A stretch of DNA of 64,000 nt from Micromonospora sp. C31 (GTDB taxonomy: Bacteria; Actinomycetota; Actinomycetes; Mycobacteriales; Micromonosporaceae). The position numbers were made by a program, and so were the translations under genes. The DNA lies in the NCBI RefSeq assembly GCF_018070575.1, contig NZ_JAGPXN010000010.1, positions 124,001 through 188,000 on the forward strand, written 5' to 3'. The notes beneath the pieces were generated by a model. It saw only the letters and a list, made by a program, of their open reading frames with translations. It was not told where the DNA came from and ran no database searches. Below, piece by piece: positions 1-10,484 of the stretch; the first letter of the stretch is position 1; each line of letters begins with the position of its first letter.

Positions 1-1
1 C

Positions 2-1171
2 GCCGGCGTCGTCCGCACCACCCCGCTGGAGCCCTGCCGGCCGCTCAGTGCGGCGCTGGGCGGGCCGACGTGGCTCAAGTGCGAGAACCTGCAACGCGCC
101 GGCTCGTACAAGGTACGGGGCGCGTACGTGCGGATCTCCCGGCTGTCGGAGGCGGAGCGGGCCGACGGCGTGGTCGCGGCGAGCGCCGGCAACCACGCCC
201 AGGGGGTGGCGCTCGCCGCCGGCCTCGTCGGTACGCACGCCACCGTCTTCATGCCGGTGAACGCGCCGCTGCCGAAGGTGGCCGCCACCAAGGGGTACGG
301 CGCCCAGGTCGAGCTGGTCGGCAACACCGTCGACGAGTCCCTGGTCGCGGCGCAGACCTACGCCGAGCGGACCGGGGCGACGCTGATCCACCCGTTCGAC
401 CACCCGGACGTGATCGCCGGCCAGGGCACGGTGGCCCTGGAGATCCTCGAACAGTGTCCCGAGGTCAGGACGATCGTCACCGGGGTGGGTGGCGGCGGGC
501 TGGTGTCCGGCATGGCGGTGGCGGCCAAGGCGCTGCGGCCCGACGTGCGGATCATCGGGGTGCAGGCGGCCGGCGCCGCCGCCTTCCCACCCTCCCTGGT
601 GGCCGGTGAGCCGGTACGCCTACCGGCCTTCGGCACCATCGCGGACGGCATCGCGGTCGGCCGACCGGGAGAGATCACGTTCACCCACGTGCGCAAGCTG
701 GTGGACGAGATCGTCACGGTCTCCGAGGAGGACATCTCCCGCGCGCTGCTGATGCTGCTGGAGCGGGGCAAGCAGGTGGTCGAGCCGGCCGGCGCGGTGG
801 GCGTGGCCGCGCTGCTGGCGGGGGTCGTCGAGGTGCAGGCGCCGGTGGTGGCGGTGCTCTCGGGCGGCAACATCGACCCGCTGCTGATGCTGCGGGTGAT
901 CGAGCACGGGCTCGCCGCCGCGGGGCGCTACCTGCGGGTGACGGTGCGCTGCTCGGACCGGCCGGGCCAGCTCGCGTCGCTGCTCGGCGAGATCGCCGAG
1001 CACCGGGCGAACGTGGTGGACGTGGAGCACCAGCGGGCCAATCCGCACCTGCGCCTGGGCGAGGTGGAGGTGGCCCTGTCGGTGGAGACGCGGGGGGTCG
1101 AGCACTCCGACACGCTGATCAGCGCCTTGCGGGCCAGCGGCTACCAGGTGGTCTTCGCCGGCGAGGCGTGA
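2..1171 (+). CDS. ilvA: Threonine ammonia-lyase (biosynthetic), 5'-truncated by window edge
   Basis: PLP-dependent deaminase that converts L-threonine to 2-oxobutanoate and ammonia, the first committed step of isoleucine synthesis in the cytosol. The reading frame is open from base 2, so the N-terminus lies outside the window; 389 residues are visible. The PLP lysine lies in the stretch GSYKVRGAY (visible residue 37), and the glycine-rich phosphate loop GVGGGGLVSG follows mid-protein. The last ~85 residues (YLRVTVRCSDRPGQL onward) form one ACT-type regulatory domain, which would fit feedback control, though the short ACT form can also belong to catabolic-type enzymes. It converges on greA. 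Confidence 0.95.
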   Translation, partial: AGVVRTTPLEPCRPLSAALGGPTWLKCENLQRAGSYKVRGAYVRISRLSEAERADGVVAASAGNHAQGVALAAGLVGTHATVFMPVNAPLPKVAATKGYGAQVELVGNTVDESLVAAQTYAERTGATLIHPFDHPDVIAGQGTVALEILEQCPEVRTIVTGVGGGGLVSGMAVAAKALRPDVRIIGVQAAGAAAFPPSLVAGEPVRLPAFGTIADGIAVGRPGEITFTHVRKLVDEIVTVSEEDISRALLMLLERGKQVVEPAGAVGVAALLAGVVEVQAPVVAVLSGGNIDPLLMLRVIEHGLAAAGRYLRVTVRCSDRPGQLASLLGEIAEHRANVVDVEHQRANPHLRLGEVEVALSVETRGVEHSDTLISALRASGYQVVFAGEA

Positions 1172-1232
1172 CACCGGAGCCGGTGCCACACCTCGCCTCG
1201 TCGTTCGTCGTTGCCGCCGGCCCGGTGCCCGA

Positions 1233-1249
1233 GCGGGCGTCACGCCCGC
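1233..1249. terminator. GC-rich hairpin between convergent ilvA and greA
   Basis: Perfect 7-bp stem GCGGGCG/CGCCCGC with a 3-nt loop (TCA). It lies in the 110-bp gap between two convergent genes and could end transcription from both sides. There is no U-tract, as is usual in high-GC actinomycetes. Confidence 0.45.
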
Positions 1250-1281
1250 CCCGGCGCGTGGCCGGGCCGGGCGGCGGAGGC

Positions 1282-1779
1282 TCAGCCGGAGAACGGCTCG
1301 AAGCTGACCACGGTCACCTTGATGTCGGCCCCGCTGGGGGCGGTGTAGGTGCAGGTCTGCCCGGCCCGACCGCCCAGGATCGCCTGGCCCAGCGCCGACT
1401 CGGGGCTGTAGACCGTCAGCTCGGTGGTCGACGCGATCTCCCGGGAGCCGAGCAGGAAGGTCTCGGTGTCGTCCTTGTCGTCGTCGAAGTAGATCGTCAC
1501 GACCATGCCGGGCGACACCACGTCGGCGGCCTGTGCCCCGCCCACCTTGGCGGTGCGGAGCAGCTCCTTGAGGTAGAGGATGCGCCCCTCGGCCTTGCCC
1601 TGCTCCTCGCGGGCGGCGTGGTAGCCACCGTTCTCCCGCAGGTCGCCTTCCTCGCGCCGGGCGTTGATCTCGGCGGCGATGACCGGCCGGTTGGCGATCA
1701 ACTCGTCGAGCTCGCCCTGGAGCCGGTCGAACGCGTCCTGGGACAGCCAGGTGGCGGGCGCCTCGTTGCCAGTGGACAC
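1282..1779 (-). CDS. greA: Transcription elongation factor GreA
   Basis: Secondary-channel factor that stimulates transcript cleavage by backtracked RNA polymerase. The 165-residue length is normal for GreA. The N-terminal half is a coiled coil (residues ~10-80) with the conserved acidic tip region in GDLRENGGYHAA. The C-terminal half is the FKBP-like globular domain (SPESALGQAILGGRAGQ). It lies downstream of the DUF4307 gene on the same strand, and mca is divergent beyond that. This is the same order as Rv1080c-Rv1081c-Rv1082 in M. tuberculosis. Confidence 0.96.
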   Translation of the reverse strand: MSTGNEAPATWLSQDAFDRLQGELDELIANRPVIAAEINARREEGDLRENGGYHAAREEQGKAEGRILYLKELLRTAKVGGAQAADVVSPGMVVTIYFDDDKDDTETFLLGSREIASTTELTVYSPESALGQAILGGRAGQTCTYTAPSGADIKVTVVSFEPFSG

Positions 1780-1935
1780 AGGCGTTCTCCTCGTTCGTGC
1801 GTGCTGGCTGACAGGTGAACTTCCAAGTTACCAGTGCGGTACGACACAGGGCGCGCTCGAACACCGGGAGCACCCTGCGCACCGGGGGCGGCCGACGGCG
1901 TCAGTGCCGGCTGGTCCGGCCCGTGTCGTTGCTGC

Positions 1936-2370
1936 TCAGCCCGGGGGCCGGCAGCGCACCACCTCGCCGATGAAGGGCCGGGCGGTGGTGGCCAGCCGGT
2001 GTTGCGTGGTCACCTGCCGCGCGCCGGGCCCGGCGGCCACCGTCACCTCTTCCCGACCCACCTCGGCACCGTCCCGGTCCCGGGCGCGCACCAGGCAGAC
2101 CGCCGAGCCACCCTCCGGCACCGTGACTCGGAAGTCGACCAGCACCTGACTGTCGGTGATCCCGGTGTAGGTGATCACCTGGGCGTCGTAGTTCGGGTCG
2201 CCGTACTGCCGGTAGAGCCGCACCGCGACCAGGGTCATGACGGCGACCAGGGCGACCACGAGCAGCACCGTCAGCAGCGGCCGGCGGCGACCCGGCTCCC
2301 GGCGGCGGCCGTACCGGCCCGGCGGGAAGGCGGGCGCGCCCGACGGAAGTGTGGCGTGCGTCTCGGTCAC
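1936..2370 (-). CDS. DUF4307 single-pass membrane protein
   Basis: 144 residues: a cytoplasmic Pro/Arg-rich N-terminus, one transmembrane helix at about residues 31-52 ([19 protein letters not shown]) and an extracytoplasmic beta-rich domain with an invariant-looking pattern ([21 protein letters not shown]). It matches the actinobacterial DUF4307 family, of which Rv1081c is a member. The function is unknown. Its constant place between greA and mca suggests an envelope or thiol-related role, but that is inference. ATG start at 2370; the gap to greA is 156 bp. Confidence 0.85.
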   Translation of the reverse strand: MTETHATLPSGAPAFPPGRYGRRREPGRRRPLLTVLLVVALVAVMTLVAVRLYRQYGDPNYDAQVITYTGITDSQVLVDFRVTVPEGGSAVCLVRARDRDGAEVGREEVTVAAGPGARQVTTQHRLATTARPFIGEVVRCRPPG

Positions 2371-2561
2371 CGCTGGGTATCTCCTGGCGTCGTTGTCGGA
2401 GGCATCGGCAAGAATGGCAGGGTTCCATCCTCCCAGCCCGTCCCGTCGTCAAATATGACAGGTCGGCACCGGCAGGTCCCGGCGCGGGGGAGGATTCCGG
2501 CAGGTCAGCCGGGCGGTCCTGCGGGGGGTCCGCCGGCCGGCAGAGACGAGGAGCGCCGACG

Positions 2562-3443
2562 TTGGCAGAGCAACTGCGACTGATGGCTGTCCACGCGCAC
2601 CCTGACGACGAGTCGAGCAAGGGCGCCGCGACCATGGCGAAGTACGTCGCCGAGGGCGTGGACGTCCTGGTGGTCACGTGCACCGGCGGTGAGCGTGGCA
2701 GCGTGCTCAACCCGAAGATGGACCGACCGGACGTCTGGGCCAACATCGCCGACGTCCGCCGGGCCGAGATGGACGCCGCGCGGGCGGTCCTCGGCGTCGA
2801 GCAGGCGTGGCTGGGCTTCGTCGACTCCGGCCTGCCCGAGGGTGACCCGCTCCCGCCGCTGCCCGAGGGCTGCTTCGCCCTCCAGGAGGTCGAGGTGGCG
2901 GCCGGCCCACTGGTGCGGCTGATGCGCCAGTTCCGTCCGCACGTCGTCACGACCTACGACGAGGAGGGCGGCTACCCGCACCCCGACCACATCATGACCC
3001 ACAAGGTCAGCGTGGCCGCGTTCGAGGCCGCCGGCGACCCGGAGCGCTACCCGGAGCTGGGCGAGCCGTGGCAGCCGCTCAAGCTCTACTACGACATCGG
3101 CTTCTCCAAGGGCAAGATCGTGGCGCTGCACGAGGCGCTGCTCGCCGCCGGCCTGAACTCGCCCTACGAGGAGTGGATCAAGCGCTGGGAGGACCGCCCC
3201 GACAAGGGCCCGCGGATCACCACCCGGGTCGAGTGCGCCGACTACTTCCCGGTCCGCGACGACGCGCTGCGCGCCCACGCCACCCAGATCGACCCGGACG
3301 GCTTCTGGTTCCAGGTGCCGATGGAACTGCAGCGGCGGGCCTGGCCGACGGAGGACTTCGAGCTGGTGCGCTCGATGGTCGACAGCCCACTGCCCGAGTC
3401 GGACCTCTTCGCCGGGGTGCGCGAGACGGCCCATGCCCGCTGA
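2562..3443 (+). CDS. mca: Mycothiol S-conjugate amidase Mca
   Basis: Zinc amidase that cleaves mycothiol S-conjugates into GlcN-inositol and a mercapturic acid for export, the actinobacterial electrophile and antibiotic detoxification route. The TTG start at 2562 is preferred because GAGGAG lies 8 nt upstream and the protein then begins [17 protein letters not shown] as in the family; the 293-residue product has normal length. Metal ligands H13 and D16 (HPDDE) and H143 (YPHPDH) are present. The longer in-frame extension upstream of the TTG is non-homologous and runs over the divergent DUF4307 promoter region. Confidence 0.94.
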   Translation: MAEQLRLMAVHAHPDDESSKGAATMAKYVAEGVDVLVVTCTGGERGSVLNPKMDRPDVWANIADVRRAEMDAARAVLGVEQAWLGFVDSGLPEGDPLPPLPEGCFALQEVEVAAGPLVRLMRQFRPHVVTTYDEEGGYPHPDHIMTHKVSVAAFEAAGDPERYPELGEPWQPLKLYYDIGFSKGKIVALHEALLAAGLNSPYEEWIKRWEDRPDKGPRITTRVECADYFPVRDDALRAHATQIDPDGFWFQVPMELQRRAWPTEDFELVRSMVDSPLPESDLFAGVRETAHAR

Positions 3444-3491
3444 TCCGGGGCCGGGCTACCCTGGTCACCAACCGCAATCCGGAGGAACGCC

Positions 3492-3785
3492 ATGCTGACC
3501 GCCGCACAGGTGCTCGCCCAGAACAACTTCGGGGACACCCGCACGGGTGGCCTGGCCGGCCCGATGGGCCTCTTCCTCATCCTCGTTCTGGCGGCGGCCA
3601 CCGTCCTGCTGATCCGCAACATGAACTCCCGGCTGCGTCGGCTGCCCGACCGGTTCCCCCAGCAGGGCCCGCCGACGACTCTCGACCGGGCGGACGCGGA
3701 AGTCGCCGATCCGACAGATGGCGCGCAGTGGCAGGATTCATCCACGCCCGCTCCCACCGGGCGTCAGCAGCGTCGCAACGGCTAG
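3492..3785 (+). CDS. Small single-pass membrane protein downstream of mca
   Basis: 97 residues with one transmembrane helix at about residues 27-44 (LFLILVLAAATVLLI) followed by a polar, disordered tail. A good ribosome site (GGAGG, ends 7 nt before the ATG) supports the start. It lies 48 bp after mca and is probably co-transcribed with it. The same small gene occupies this place in other actinobacteria (Rv1083 in M. tuberculosis). Function unknown. Confidence 0.75.
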   Translation: MLTAAQVLAQNNFGDTRTGGLAGPMGLFLILVLAAATVLLIRNMNSRLRRLPDRFPQQGPPTTLDRADAEVADPTDGAQWQDSSTPAPTGRQQRRNG

Positions 3786-3805
3786 TCCGCCCATGATTCA
3801 CGTCG

Positions 3806-3841
3806 AACCCGGTCCCCGCCCCCTGTTGCGGCCACCGGGTT
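3806..3841 (+). terminator. Inverted repeat after the mca transcript
   Basis: Arms AACCCGGT (3806-3813) and ACCGGGTT (3834-3841), 8 bp perfect, loop 20 nt. It lies after the mca pair and before a promoter-like TAGCCT at 3847-3852. It may end the upstream transcript or form part of the leader of the GGDEF-EAL gene. Confidence 0.35.
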
Positions 3842-3902
3842 TGCCTTAGCCTCTCGCCGGGGGGACCAAGAGTTCCCGAGCCGTGCGCGGGAGGGGGCGC
3901 CG

Positions 3903-3968
3903 ATGACCACCACACCAGCGGCTGCCCGTCGTGACGCCCGGCGGCCCATGGCCGGGGCGGCGCGGTGA
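3903..3968 (+). CDS. 21-codon upstream reading frame coupled to the GGDEF-EAL gene
   Basis: ATG at 3903 is preceded by a strong GGGAGGGGG ribosome site and encodes 21 residues (MTTTPAAARRDARRPMAGAAR). Its TGA stop overlaps the GTG start of the GGDEF-EAL gene (GTGA, 3965-3968). The main gene itself has no purine-rich site, so translation of this leader may deliver ribosomes to it. It could instead be the true N-terminus displaced by a one-base indel. No homolog can be claimed. Confidence 0.4.
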   Translation: MTTTPAAARRDARRPMAGAAR

Positions 3969-6496
3969 CCTCCGGCAGTGCCGGCGAGTCGACCGACCGG
4001 CTCGAAGCCCGAGGCACTCCCGCACGGCTACTCCTGTTCACCGTCGCCGTTGCGCTGACCGCGCTGGTCTCGGCCGGGCTCGGCTGGACGGCGTCGACCC
4101 GGCTGCCCGCCGACGACCCGCTCGGCGGGGCGGCCCGCTTCGGCCTCGCCGTCGTCGTGTTCGCCGTCGCCCAACTGGCCCGGCTGCGGTTCCGCACCGC
4201 CGCCGGGATGGTGAGCATCACCTGGGGCGAGGCGGCGCTGATCATCTGCCTCTACCTGACGCCCACCGGTTGGCTACCCTCCGCCGCGCTGCTCGGCGCC
4301 GCCCTCGCCTGGTCGGCCATGTCGCTGCTCGGCGACCGGCGGCCGGTGCTGGAGGTCGTCCGGATCACGGCCTCGCTGACCGCCGCCACCGCCCTGGCCG
4401 TCTCGGTCACCACCGCGCTCGGTGAGCCGCTGCTGGCGACACCCACCCCGGCGCTGGCCCTGGCCGTGCTCGCGGGCTCGGTCACCTACCTCCTCGCCAC
4501 CGCCTGGCTCGGCGGCGCCACCCTGGCGCTGCGGCACGGCATCCCCGTCGGGCCGCCGCTGCTCGCCGCGCTGCGGGGCAAGCTGCTGATGTTCGTCGGG
4601 AACGTGGCCGTCGGCCTGGTCGTGGTGGCGCTGCTGGAGCTCGACGCGCGCTGGCTGCTGCTGCTCCCGCCGCCGCTCTGGCTGCTCCAGCAGACCTACC
4701 GGCACCGGCTCCGCGCCGACCAGGAGCGCCGCACCTGGCGGGCCTTCGCCGAGGCCACCGCCGCACTCAACCAGCTCGACGAGCGGGGCGTCGCCACGGC
4801 CGCCGTCACCGGCGCGCTGGCCCTGTTCAACGCCGAACTCGTCGACGTCGACGTGGCCCGGGGCGACGGGCGGTGGCGGCGCTACCGGGGCGACCCGGGC
4901 GGCCAGCTCGTCGACCGCGAGGTCGCCCCGCCCGGCCGGACCGAGCCCGAGGGGCACGAGCTGGTGCGTACCCTCACCGTGGGTGCCGCCCGGGTGGGCG
5001 AACTGCGGATCCGGTTCCCGCGCTCCGCGCCGCCGAACGCCCGGGAGCGCGACGCCGTGGCCGCGTTCGGCGACGCGCTCGCCGCCGCGCTGCACGACGC
5101 CGCGACCCACCGGGAGCTGCGACTGGTCACGGCCCGTTCGTCGTACGAGGCGGTGCACGACCAGCTCACCGGGCTGGTGAACCGGTCGGCCCTGCTCACC
5201 AAGGGCGACCAGGCGCTGCGCCAGCTCGCCCACGACCATCCGGTGGCGCTGCTGCTGCTCGACATAGACCAGTTCAAGGAGGTCAACGACACCCTCGGGC
5301 ACGCCGCCGGCGACCAGCTGCTGCGGTTGACCGCCAACCGGCTGGGCACCCTCGCCCGCCCCGGGGACCTGCTGGCCCGGCTCGGCGGCGACGAGTACGC
5401 GCTGCTGCTGACGTCGGTACCGGTGATCGGCGACCGGGCCGCCCCGATGGCGTACGCGCTGCGGCAGGCCCGCGACATCGCCGAGCGGCTCGCCGCGCCG
5501 ACCGAGGTGGCCGGGGTGCGGATGTCCGTCGAGGTCTCCGTCGGGGTGGTGGTGGCCGACGCCGGCACCGCCGACCTGACCGAGCTGCTGCGCCGGGCCG
5601 ACATCGCCATGTACCAGGCCAAGGAGGGCGGCGGCAGTGTCGCCGCGTACGACTCCGCCCGGGACGCCGCGAGCACCGACCAGCTGGCCCTGCTGGCCGA
5701 GCTGCGCGAGGCGCTGAAGGCCGACGACCAGCTCGTGCTGGCGTTGCAACCGGCAGTCGACCTGACCACCGGAGCGCCGACCGGGGTGGAGGCGCTGATC
5801 CGCTGGCGGCATCCGCGCCGGGGCTGGCTCGGGCCGCACGACTTCATCCGCCCGGTGGAGAACAGCGAGCAGCTCGGCACCTTCACCCGCTACGTGCTGG
5901 ACAAGGCGCTCGCCGTCGCCGCCGGCTGGGCCGGGGACGGGCTCGACGTGCCGATCTCGGTCAACCTGTCGGCGCGCAGCCTGCTCGACCCGCGCCTGCC
6001 CGCCGACATCGGCGATGCCCTGCGCCGGCACCAGGTGCCGCCGGACCGGCTGGTCCTGGAGATCACCGAGACGGTGGTGATGAGCGAGCTGGAGGTCATC
6101 GACGAGGTGCTCGCCACCCTGCGGTCGATGGGCGTGCAGCTCGCCGTCGACGACTTCGGCACGGGCTTCTCCTCGCTGACGTTCCTCACCCGGATCGCGG
6201 TCGACGAGCTGAAGGTGGACCGTTCCTTCGTGATCCGGATGGCCGACTCCCCGGAGGCGGCGGCGATCGTGCGTACCACCGTCGGTCTCGCCCACGAGCT
6301 GGGGCTGCGGGTGGTCGCCGAGGGCGTGGAGACCGCCGAGCAGCGCCTCGCGTTGGCCGAGCTGGGCTGCACGGCCGCCCAGGGCTACCACTTCTTCAAG
6401 CCCATGCCGGCCGACAAGATCGGCGCGGTCCTGGGCACCCTCCTCGACGAGGCCCGCCCCAACGTCCTCCCGCTGCGCGCCGACGGCGCTTCCTGA
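3965..6496 (+). CDS. Membrane-bound GGDEF-EAL protein (c-di-GMP synthesis/hydrolysis)
   Basis: 843 residues. The N-terminal ~240 residues carry about seven hydrophobic helices (first LLLFTVAVALTALVSAGLG, residues ~20-40), a membrane sensor. A GAF-like stretch follows. The GGDEF domain has GGDEY at ~474-478, preceded by an RxxD inhibitory site (RPGD, five residues before). The EAL domain keeps EAL (~609), DDFGTG and EGVE motifs. Both catalytic motifs look intact, so either cyclase or phosphodiesterase activity is possible. The GTG start overlaps the stop of a short leader. No such gene sits between the corresponding loci of M. tuberculosis, so this looks like a lineage insertion. Confidence 0.9.
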   Translation: MTSGSAGESTDRLEARGTPARLLLFTVAVALTALVSAGLGWTASTRLPADDPLGGAARFGLAVVVFAVAQLARLRFRTAAGMVSITWGEAALIICLYLTPTGWLPSAALLGAALAWSAMSLLGDRRPVLEVVRITASLTAATALAVSVTTALGEPLLATPTPALALAVLAGSVTYLLATAWLGGATLALRHGIPVGPPLLAALRGKLLMFVGNVAVGLVVVALLELDARWLLLLPPPLWLLQQTYRHRLRADQERRTWRAFAEATAALNQLDERGVATAAVTGALALFNAELVDVDVARGDGRWRRYRGDPGGQLVDREVAPPGRTEPEGHELVRTLTVGAARVGELRIRFPRSAPPNARERDAVAAFGDALAAALHDAATHRELRLVTARSSYEAVHDQLTGLVNRSALLTKGDQALRQLAHDHPVALLLLDIDQFKEVNDTLGHAAGDQLLRLTANRLGTLARPGDLLARLGGDEYALLLTSVPVIGDRAAPMAYALRQARDIAERLAAPTEVAGVRMSVEVSVGVVVADAGTADLTELLRRADIAMYQAKEGGGSVAAYDSARDAASTDQLALLAELREALKADDQLVLALQPAVDLTTGAPTGVEALIRWRHPRRGWLGPHDFIRPVENSEQLGTFTRYVLDKALAVAAGWAGDGLDVPISVNLSARSLLDPRLPADIGDALRRHQVPPDRLVLEITETVVMSELEVIDEVLATLRSMGVQLAVDDFGTGFSSLTFLTRIAVDELKVDRSFVIRMADSPEAAAIVRTTVGLAHELGLRVVAEGVETAEQRLALAELGCTAAQGYHFFKPMPADKIGAVLGTLLDEARPNVLPLRADGAS

Positions 6497-6560
6497 CCCC
6501 ACCCCACCGTAAGCGGGGAGGTCGGGTGCCGGAGCGCGGGCGGGCGCGCCGTGGGGTGGT

Positions 6561-6566
6561 TATGGT
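6561..6566 (+). promoter_or_regulatory. -10 element TATGGT of a leaderless-type promoter
   Basis: TATGGT ends 6 nt before the GTG start at 6573 and there is no ribosome site. The transcript would begin at or next to the start codon. Confidence 0.5.
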
Positions 6567-6572
6567 CGTCGG

Positions 6573-8618
<2,046 letters not shown>

Positions 8619-8690
8619 GCCGCACGACCAGGGCGGTCGCGCCCGGTGTGCGATGCGCCAGCCGGCGACGCAGGTGACGGGGCGTCCCGA

Positions 8691-8696
8691 TAGGCT
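8691..8696 (+). promoter_or_regulatory. -10 element TAGGCT upstream of purK
   Basis: TAGGCT lies 9 nt before the purK ATG at 8706, without a ribosome site. Transcription would start within a few bases of the ATG. Confidence 0.45.
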
Positions 8697-8705
8697 GGCG
8701 CCGTT

Positions 8706-9887
8706 ATGGATTCCCGTACCGGTCTGCCCGTCGTCGGCATGGTGGGCGGTGGCCAGTTGGCCCGGATGACCCACCAGTCCGCGATCGCCCTCGGCCAGTC
8801 GCTGCGCGTGCTCGCGCTGGCCCCCGACGACGGCGCCGCGCTGGTCGCCGCCGACGTCCAGTACGGCGACCACACCGACCTCGCCGCGCTGCGCACCTTC
8901 GCCAAGGCCTGCGACGTGGTCACCTTCGACCACGAGCACGTCCCAACCGAGCACATCCGGACGCTGGCGGACGAGGGCGTGAAGCTCTTCCCGCCGGCCG
9001 ACGCGCTGTTGCACGCCCAGGACAAGCGGGCCATGCGGGAGCGGCTGGGCGAGTTGGGTGCGCCGAACCCGGCGTGGCGACCCGTGGCGGAGCCCGCCGA
9101 CCTCATGGCGTTCGGCGACGAGGTCGGCTGGCCGGTGGTGCTCAAGGCGGCCCGCGGCGGGTACGACGGCCGGGGCGTCTGGCTGGTCGACGACGCGGCG
9201 CAGGCCGCCGAGCTGGCGACGACCCTGCTGGCCGGCGGCACCCGGCTGATCGTCGAGGAGCGCGTACCGCTGCGTCGCGAACTCGCCGTTCAGGTGGCGC
9301 GCTCGCCGTTCGGGCAGGTCGCCGCGTACCCGGTGGTCGAGACGGTGCAGCGCGACGGCATCTGCGTCGAGGTGCTCGCCCCCGCGCCGGGCCTGCCGGA
9401 GGAACTGGCGGTGGCCGCCCAACAGCTCGCCATCGACCTGGCCACCGCGCTCGGCGTGGTCGGCCTGCTCGCCGTGGAGCTGTTCGAGGTGGCCGACCGG
9501 ACGGCGCCCGCCGGCAGCCGGATCGTGGTGAACGAGCTGGCGATGCGGCCACACAACTCCGGGCACTGGACCATCGAGGGCGCGCGTACGTCGCAGTTCG
9601 AGCAGCACCTGCGGGCGGTGCTCGACTACCCGATGGGTGACACCTCGCTGACCGCTCCCGTGGCGGTGATGGCGAACGTGCTCGGTGGCGAGCCGGGTGG
9701 GATGTCGATCGACGAGCGGCTGCACCACCTCTTCGCGGCCGAGCCGGGCGCCAAGGTGCACCTCTACGGCAAGCAGGTGCGACCCGGCCGCAAGATCGGG
9801 CACGTCACGGTGCTCGGTGACGACCTGGACGACGTACGGACGCGGGCCGCCCGGGCCGCCCGCTGGCTGCGTGAGGGGCGCGAGTGA
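8706..9887 (+). CDS. purK: N5-carboxyaminoimidazole ribonucleotide synthase
   Basis: ATP-grasp enzyme that carboxylates AIR with bicarbonate to N5-CAIR in purine synthesis. 393 residues. The N-terminal dinucleotide-like fold begins VGMVGGGQLARM; the ATP-grasp core shows KAARGGYDGRGVW and the metal site ELAMRPHNSGHWTIE. purE follows on the same strand and performs the next step, so the two form a pathway operon as in Rv3276c-Rv3275c. The gap between them (about 105 bp) is filled by a duplicated repeat. Confidence 0.96.
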   Translation: MDSRTGLPVVGMVGGGQLARMTHQSAIALGQSLRVLALAPDDGAALVAADVQYGDHTDLAALRTFAKACDVVTFDHEHVPTEHIRTLADEGVKLFPPADALLHAQDKRAMRERLGELGAPNPAWRPVAEPADLMAFGDEVGWPVVLKAARGGYDGRGVWLVDDAAQAAELATTLLAGGTRLIVEERVPLRRELAVQVARSPFGQVAAYPVVETVQRDGICVEVLAPAPGLPEELAVAAQQLAIDLATALGVVGLLAVELFEVADRTAPAGSRIVVNELAMRPHNSGHWTIEGARTSQFEQHLRAVLDYPMGDTSLTAPVAVMANVLGGEPGGMSIDERLHHLFAAEPGAKVHLYGKQVRPGRKIGHVTVLGDDLDDVRTRAARAARWLREGRE

Positions 9888-9891
9888 GCGC

Positions 9892-9990
9892 GAGTGAGCT
9901 TGCGAGCCCGGCAGCCGCGAACGAAAGGCACACCGGTGAGCGCGAGGAGTGAGCTTGCGAGCCCCGCAGTCGCGAACGAAAGGCACACCG
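9892..9990 (+). repeat. Two-copy 55-bp tandem repeat between purK and purE
   Basis: A 44-bp unit at 9892-9935 recurs at 9947-9990 with three mismatches; the period is 55 bp. Units start GAGTGAGCTTGCGAGCCC and end GGCACACCG. The second copy abuts the purE start. Each copy is stop-free in the purE frame, so the reading frame extends artificially upstream. Confidence 0.85.
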
Positions 9991-9992
9991 CA

Positions 9993-10484
9993 GTGAGCGT
10001 CGTTGGGCTGATCATGGGCAGTGACTCGGACTGGCCGACGATGAGGGCCGCCGCCGAGGCGCTGGACGAGTTCGAGGTGCCGTACGAGGTCGAGGTCGTC
10101 TCGGCACACCGTACGCCGATCAAGATGATCGACTACGGACGCGCCGCGGCCGACCGGGGCCTGAAGGTCATCATCGCCGGGGCGGGTGGCGCCGCCGCCC
10201 TGCCCGGGATGGTCGCCTCGGTCACCCCGTTGCCGGTGATCGGCGTGCCGGTGCCGTTGAAGCACCTCGACGGGATGGATTCACTGCTCTCGATCGTGCA
10301 GATGCCGGCCGGCGTGCCGGTGGCCACGGTGTCGATCGGCAACGCGCGCAACGCCGGGCTGCTCGCCGTCCGAATCCTGGCCGCCGCCGACCGCACCCTG
10401 CTCGACCGCATGTCGGCATACCAGGCGGACCTGGAGCAGTTGGTCGCCGAGAAGGATGCCGCCCTGCGCGCGTCCCTCGCCTGA
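9993..10484 (+). CDS. purE: N5-carboxyaminoimidazole ribonucleotide mutase
   Basis: Converts N5-CAIR to CAIR, the step after PurK. With GTG at 9993 the product is 163 residues, normal for PurE, and begins [17 protein letters not shown] with the family phosphate loop GSDSDW. The substrate motif SAHRTP, the glycine-rich [11 protein letters not shown] and the late motif [16 protein letters not shown] are all present. An earlier in-frame start at 9894 would only translate the intergenic repeat and is rejected. Confidence 0.95.
   Translation: MSVVGLIMGSDSDWPTMRAAAEALDEFEVPYEVEVVSAHRTPIKMIDYGRAAADRGLKVIIAGAGGAAALPGMVASVTPLPVIGVPVPLKHLDGMDSLLSIVQMPAGVPVATVSIGNARNAGLLAVRILAAADRTLLDRMSAYQADLEQLVAEKDAALRASLA

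Noticed and set aside
3788..3902. Possible c-di-GMP riboswitch before the GGDEF-EAL gene
   Set aside because: I could not match the conserved GEMM bases or helices; only an 8-bp inverted repeat is clear.
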